64,000 nucleotides of DNA from JBCCCJ01 sp039029315 (lineage in GTDB: Bacteria > Bacteroidota > Bacteroidia > J057), in the NCBI GenBank assembly GCA_039029315.1, contig JBCCGK010000064.1, positions 1 through 64,000 on the forward strand, written 5' to 3'. Below the pieces are notes generated by a model. It worked only from the letters and a program-made list of their open reading frames with translations. It had not been told where the DNA came from and did not search any database. Positions 61,265 to 64,000 of the stretch are shown here, one piece after another; position 1 is the first letter of the stretch; each line of letters opens with the position of its first letter. Both the position numbers and the translations under genes were made by a program.

Positions 61265-61882
61265 TTATTTTTGATACATATAGTTGCCTGCGCTGAATAC
61301 ATAAGTCCCTTTTTGATTATCAGGATATTTCCTTCCCACTCTTAGGAACTTGCTTAGTTTTATTTGCCCAGACGAATTCATTGAGAACTTATATCTATAA
61401 TAGGATCTCCCTTTTTTTCTTCTTGGTTCTTGATGGATAAAATATCTATCGAAGCTTACTCTGTAGGTACTCATTGCCTCGAATAATAATTTCTTATTGT
61501 CCAGGTCCCATACCTCATATTTTTTGAATGTTATTTTTTCTGATATGTCATAAGTCGCTCCATGCTCTTCAATGAGGCAAAAACACTTGCGAAAAAAGAC
61601 CATCTCCATGGCGCCCTTCTGATCAACTTGTATGCTGTCTTTGATTTTATACTTCTTGCATTGTGTCCATGGACCAAATCTGCTCAGGCTAGACAAAAAA
61701 ATAGTGTCCTTATCATGATTAAATACATAAAAAGCAGAACCCTGGATAAGTGAAACTGGCTCATTCAATTCCAGGGGTAAGGCTTGTTTAGAAGAGTCGG
61801 CTCCCCCTACATGTGACCAAGTTGTTTGGCCAAAACAGCTTAGGCAGGCAAGAAATAATATGGGTCCAAGGATTAGTTTCAT
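61265..61882 (-). CDS. Hypothetical exported protein
   Basis: A 205-residue protein with a signal peptide MKLILGPILFLACLSCFGQ (cleavage at CFGQ or lipid attachment at the preceding Cys). The mature region is basic and beta-rich (SLIQGSAFYVFNHDKDTIFLSSLSRFGPWTQCKKYKI, KKYEVWDLDNKKLLFEAMSTYRVSFDRYFI), ending KLSKFLRVGRKYPDNQKGTYVFSAGNYMYQK. No family recognised. The ATG at 61894 (four codons earlier) is an alternative. Confidence 0.65.
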   Translation of the reverse strand: MKLILGPILFLACLSCFGQTTWSHVGGADSSKQALPLELNEPVSLIQGSAFYVFNHDKDTIFLSSLSRFGPWTQCKKYKIKDSIQVDQKGAMEMVFFRKCFCLIEEHGATYDISEKITFKKYEVWDLDNKKLLFEAMSTYRVSFDRYFIHQEPRRKKGRSYYRYKFSMNSSGQIKLSKFLRVGRKYPDNQKGTYVFSAGNYMYQK

Positions 61883-61938
61883 GGTCGACTTCATGTCAGG
61901 CGTGGCGACGATTAGTTGAGGGGAACAATTATGCGTTG

Positions 61939-62592
61939 TTAGTGGATGTCTTCTTGTATTATTCTTTCAATAAACCAGTTTTCCATTTTTTCAAATGTAT
62001 TTTTTTTGTCTCTGATCAATTCTTTGATCTCAATTTCTTCTGATTTTTTCTTCAGATTTTCAATGGCTTCTTCAAACCTTCCTCCTTGCCATAATTCAGC
62101 TTCGATATCCTGGAAGGCAAAATCATTCATATAGATGATCGTGTTTCCTCCAATTCTAACAATACATTCCTTGGCGAAGGAGGCAAATGACTTCCAATTT
62201 CTATCTTGCGCTTCCCAAAACTCCAGATTGTCGGAGTATTTTTCTTTTGTTTGGTATTGAGTTGAAATGAGGTCTTTCCAAATGTCGTATCTCGTATTTA
62301 CATTTCGTATTACAAAATCCACAGAGTTTCTGAAAATTCTAATCCGCTCACAATCTCTATGATTACAATTTAGCCAAAATCCCCAATTGCGCTCCTTGAA
62401 CTTCAATTTGTAGAATTCGTGATGCGTCCAGAATGTCAGCGCATGTATATGATTGGTTTGTTGAGGGAGGTCGATTCCTTCTTTGTAGTCGATGATCTGT
62501 GTATTGAAGTGTTGCTCGATTTCGTCAACCCCTGATTCATAAGAATCTAATGTTAACTTATGATTTCCATACATTGACAAAACGATGCTCAT
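61939..62592 (-). CDS. Hypothetical protein
   Basis: A 217-residue cytoplasmic protein: N-terminal mixed region (SMYGNHKLTLDSYESGVDEIEQHFNTQIIDYKEGIDLPQQTNHIHALTFWTHHEFYKLKF), a short GFWLNCNHRDCERIRIFRNSV segment, and an all-helical Glu/Lys-rich C-terminus. The GFWLNxN phrase also occurs in the N-terminal part of the IS-interrupted gene (GFWLNLN), but no further similarity is evident. The start at 62592 (MSIVLSMYG) is preferred. Function unknown. Confidence 0.62.
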   Translation of the reverse strand: MSIVLSMYGNHKLTLDSYESGVDEIEQHFNTQIIDYKEGIDLPQQTNHIHALTFWTHHEFYKLKFKERNWGFWLNCNHRDCERIRIFRNSVDFVIRNVNTRYDIWKDLISTQYQTKEKYSDNLEFWEAQDRNWKSFASFAKECIVRIGGNTIIYMNDFAFQDIEAELWQGGRFEEAIENLKKKSEEIEIKELIRDKKNTFEKMENWFIERIIQEDIH

Positions 62593-62710
62593 TTGTTTGT
62601 TCAGCTTGTAGGGTAGGACTGTCCACACAATCAGAGGCCGAGTCGGCAAGTGTGGCGTAGTAGGTGATATGGAACGAAGCCGCTTTGCGGAAGTCTGTTT
62701 GTGAAGCTAC

Positions 62711-62751
62711 AAAAAAATTAAGCGTTCATGCTGATAAATTGAACGCTTAAT
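62711..62751 (-). terminator. Strong intrinsic terminator on the minus strand
   Basis: A perfect 12-bp stem ATTAAGCGTTCA / TGAACGCTTAAT (62717-62728 and 62740-62751) with an 11-base loop is followed on the minus strand by seven T residues. It should stop transcription coming from the right, for example from the partial barrel-protein gene at 63372-64000. Confidence 0.88.
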
Positions 62752-62857
62752 CATTGGTAATATGAAAGCCACCATCGTATACAAAATACTGAACAAACTG
62801 TATTGAGTAGAATTGTTTGAGCTGGGAGGGAAATGTGCTCAGGATGTGGCCTTCTAA

Positions 62858-63018
62858 GAGACTGTTTGGAAATCTGTCACTTATTTTTTGTATGCGTCTT
62901 TTTTCCTCATCCGGCGGCTTTTTTTGTTCCCATAGCACCACTATGAGAACAAAAAAGAGCCTTGTCTGAGAAAAAAATACATCATAAAAATTCTTAGCAC
63001 AGATTCCAAAACAGTCTC
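62858..63018. mobile_element. Foldback MITE-like element, GAGACTG type, copy B
   Basis: 161 bp, the same family and length as copy A (57094-57254). Ends GAGACTGTTT...AAACAGTCTC; left flank TAA, right flank TAT, so the 3-bp duplication is no longer perfect. The central hairpin GTTCCCATAG/CTATGAGAAC has one mismatch. Confidence 0.8.
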
Positions 63019-63102
63019 TATGGCGAAGTGAATTGAAAACCGGAGTTTATCTGATCAAGGGCTTACTCAAAGATGGCATACCTATGAAGTTTACGATAAG
63101 TT

Positions 63103-63324
63103 TTGAGCTTGAAAGCCCGTGGCAGCTCCAATAGCGAAGCACACCGGATGTTGGGGCATCGGAAGGCCACCCTCCTGAAGTATGCACATGCAGACAAAAG
63201 AATTGGCCCAGCCCTCCCTCTACTGCAACCAACTGATGAACAAGCATATGGACCATATGACTTGCTGCTGTTTCATTCTCCATTAGGGATGTTGAGCGCC
63301 TATCGGTTTCCCCAACTGAAGTAG
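63103..63324 (+). pseudogene. Possible tyrosine-recombinase C-terminal remnant
   Basis: The plus-strand frame contains SNSEAHRMLGHRKATLLKYAHADKR, which resembles the C-terminal segment of phage-integrase-type recombinases (..LLGHxxxxTTxxYAH.., carrying the catalytic His and Tyr). Upstream catalytic boxes (Arg, HxxR) are absent. The fragment is too short to be functional, and the resemblance may be chance. Confidence 0.3.
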
Positions 63325-63371
63325 CCAATGGATAGAGGGAATTCAGATTTCAATCGTTGTTGGCAGTAGTT

Positions 63372-64000
63372 TTACCATTTCTTAAATATGCCAAAGGTAA
63401 GTGGTCCTGCAAACCCAACATAATTTGCAGAGAAAGCACCTGCTGTACCTAAGGTAAAACCAATATGATTTTTCAATTCATAGAATATTTTTATCCCATA
63501 CCCTTTCCATTCTTGGTCATTAGGATACAAGCCCGTTTGAAGCAAGTTTTCATTCACGAAATCTCCGTTTTCTAAAGATTCCCTTATGTTGACATTCAAT
63601 ACAATCCATAAACTTTTGGTTTTGACTGCCTGGAACCCCAACTCAACATTTGCATTGACAAAATCACTATACTCATGAGTGGATACATTATAGCCTAAAT
63701 CGAGAAAAGAATACCAGCGAGAAGCGAAACTTCCCCCTACATGTCCGAATATGCCAAATGAATTGGCAAGATACCCTGTTGTTATCCCTTTTTCTAAATC
63801 CTGAGAGGCAGTATTCCAACTTGATTGCAGAGAAACCGCTACTTTTAGCTTATTATCCAATACCCGATACTTGATCCCTGCCTGATAGTTACTTAACCCA
63901 AATAGCCTTCCTTCCTCAAGTAAAGTTGGATGATAGAGAGAATCCGTCTGTTCTTTGGTCGCTACATACTTGAAAGGCAGATGTGTGAAAAGTGTCAGCT
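63372..64000 (-). CDS. Outer-membrane beta-barrel protein (partial, runs off the right edge)
   Basis: The frame is open to the edge of the window, at least 209 residues, ending FAGPLTFGIFKKW. It alternates strand-like hydrophobic/hydrophilic residues: FGLSNYQAGIKYRVLDNKLKVAVSLQSSW, FASRWYSFLDLGYNVSTHEYSDFVNANVELGFQ, LWIVLNVNIRESLE, GIKIFYELKNHIGFTLGTAGAFSANYVG, as in transporter-like barrels of the Phenol_MetA_deg type. The internal TTG at 63860 is not its start. Its 5' end lies outside the window. Confidence 0.8.
   Translation of the reverse strand, partial: LTLFTHLPFKYVATKEQTDSLYHPTLLEEGRLFGLSNYQAGIKYRVLDNKLKVAVSLQSSWNTASQDLEKGITTGYLANSFGIFGHVGGSFASRWYSFLDLGYNVSTHEYSDFVNANVELGFQAVKTKSLWIVLNVNIRESLENGDFVNENLLQTGLYPNDQEWKGYGIKIFYELKNHIGFTLGTAGAFSANYVGFAGPLTFGIFKKW

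Larger units (their letters stand above)
62593..63371. other. 779-bp gap with a terminator, a foldback element and a recombinase-like fragment
   Basis: Holds the hairpin/T-tract at 62711-62751 (minus strand), foldback copy B at 62858-63018 and a recombinase-tail-like frame at 63103-63324. No intact gene is seen. Confidence 0.65.

Noticed and set aside
1..64000. CRISPR arrays, rRNA or tRNA genes, parS sites
   Set aside because: None could be recognised by reading; a tRNA scan and a parS motif search were not possible here.

Overview
The window is chromosomal DNA of a Bacteroidota bacterium. Two secreted proteins end in type IX secretion sorting domains, there is a SusC-type TonB receptor with a carboxypeptidase-like N-terminal domain, and family pairings such as DUF4783 with nadC and DUF5683 with parB are typical of the phylum. 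Promoter-like boxes have the phylum's TAnnTTTG form. Overall content (ELWxxDGT-repeat protein, two-component-type propeller, EAD-like protein) suggests the Saprospiria/Lewinella side, but that placement is inference. No rRNA, tRNA or CRISPR array was seen.

Positions 1-32 kb are mostly housekeeping: fluc/crcB, gpmI, nadC, an amidase with a sorting domain, leuS, a Gfo/Idh/MocA oxidoreductase, a DUF445 membrane protein, a minus-strand block (FAD-dependent carotenoid-type oxidoreductase, PQQ-like propeller, parB, DUF5683, DUF2797, ribA, a deaminase-less RibD-type reductase, a medium-chain dehydrogenase, a conserved 471-residue protein), an animal-type pyruvoyl-tetrahydropterin synthase overlapping folE, a sugar isomerase-like protein, an EAD-like protein, a BASS transporter, a VOC protein, an OmpA-family protein, a NUDIX hydrolase, pyrE and a solo nuoC. 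The ribA / RibD-like / dehydrogenase set together with PTPS and folE makes this a GTP-derived (pterin/flavin-like) metabolism region.

Positions 32-40 kb hold a lipoprotein, radA, a TonB receptor and a TPR lipoprotein. From 40 kb to the right edge the region is accessory: small hypothetical proteins, long gene-poor gaps, a kinase-like protein, a serine hydrolase, an S41 peptidase, DUF6090 and DUF6314 proteins, a large T9SS cargo protein, a propeller lipoprotein, duplicated PhnB-like proteins, an intact ISL3-family insertion sequence, an AraC/SDR pair and several lipoproteins.

The most notable structures are (1) four 153-161 bp foldback elements whose perfect central hairpin lies exactly at the midpoint, with terminal inverted repeats and in three of four cases a 3-bp TNA duplication; (2) an ISL3 element with a perfect 8-bp target duplication that splits one open reading frame, which becomes continuous again if the IS and one duplication are removed; the same gene has an A-AAA-AAG heptamer near its end, and a -1 shift there would add a 64-residue tail with a membrane segment; (3) the ribA/RibD-like/dehydrogenase cassette.
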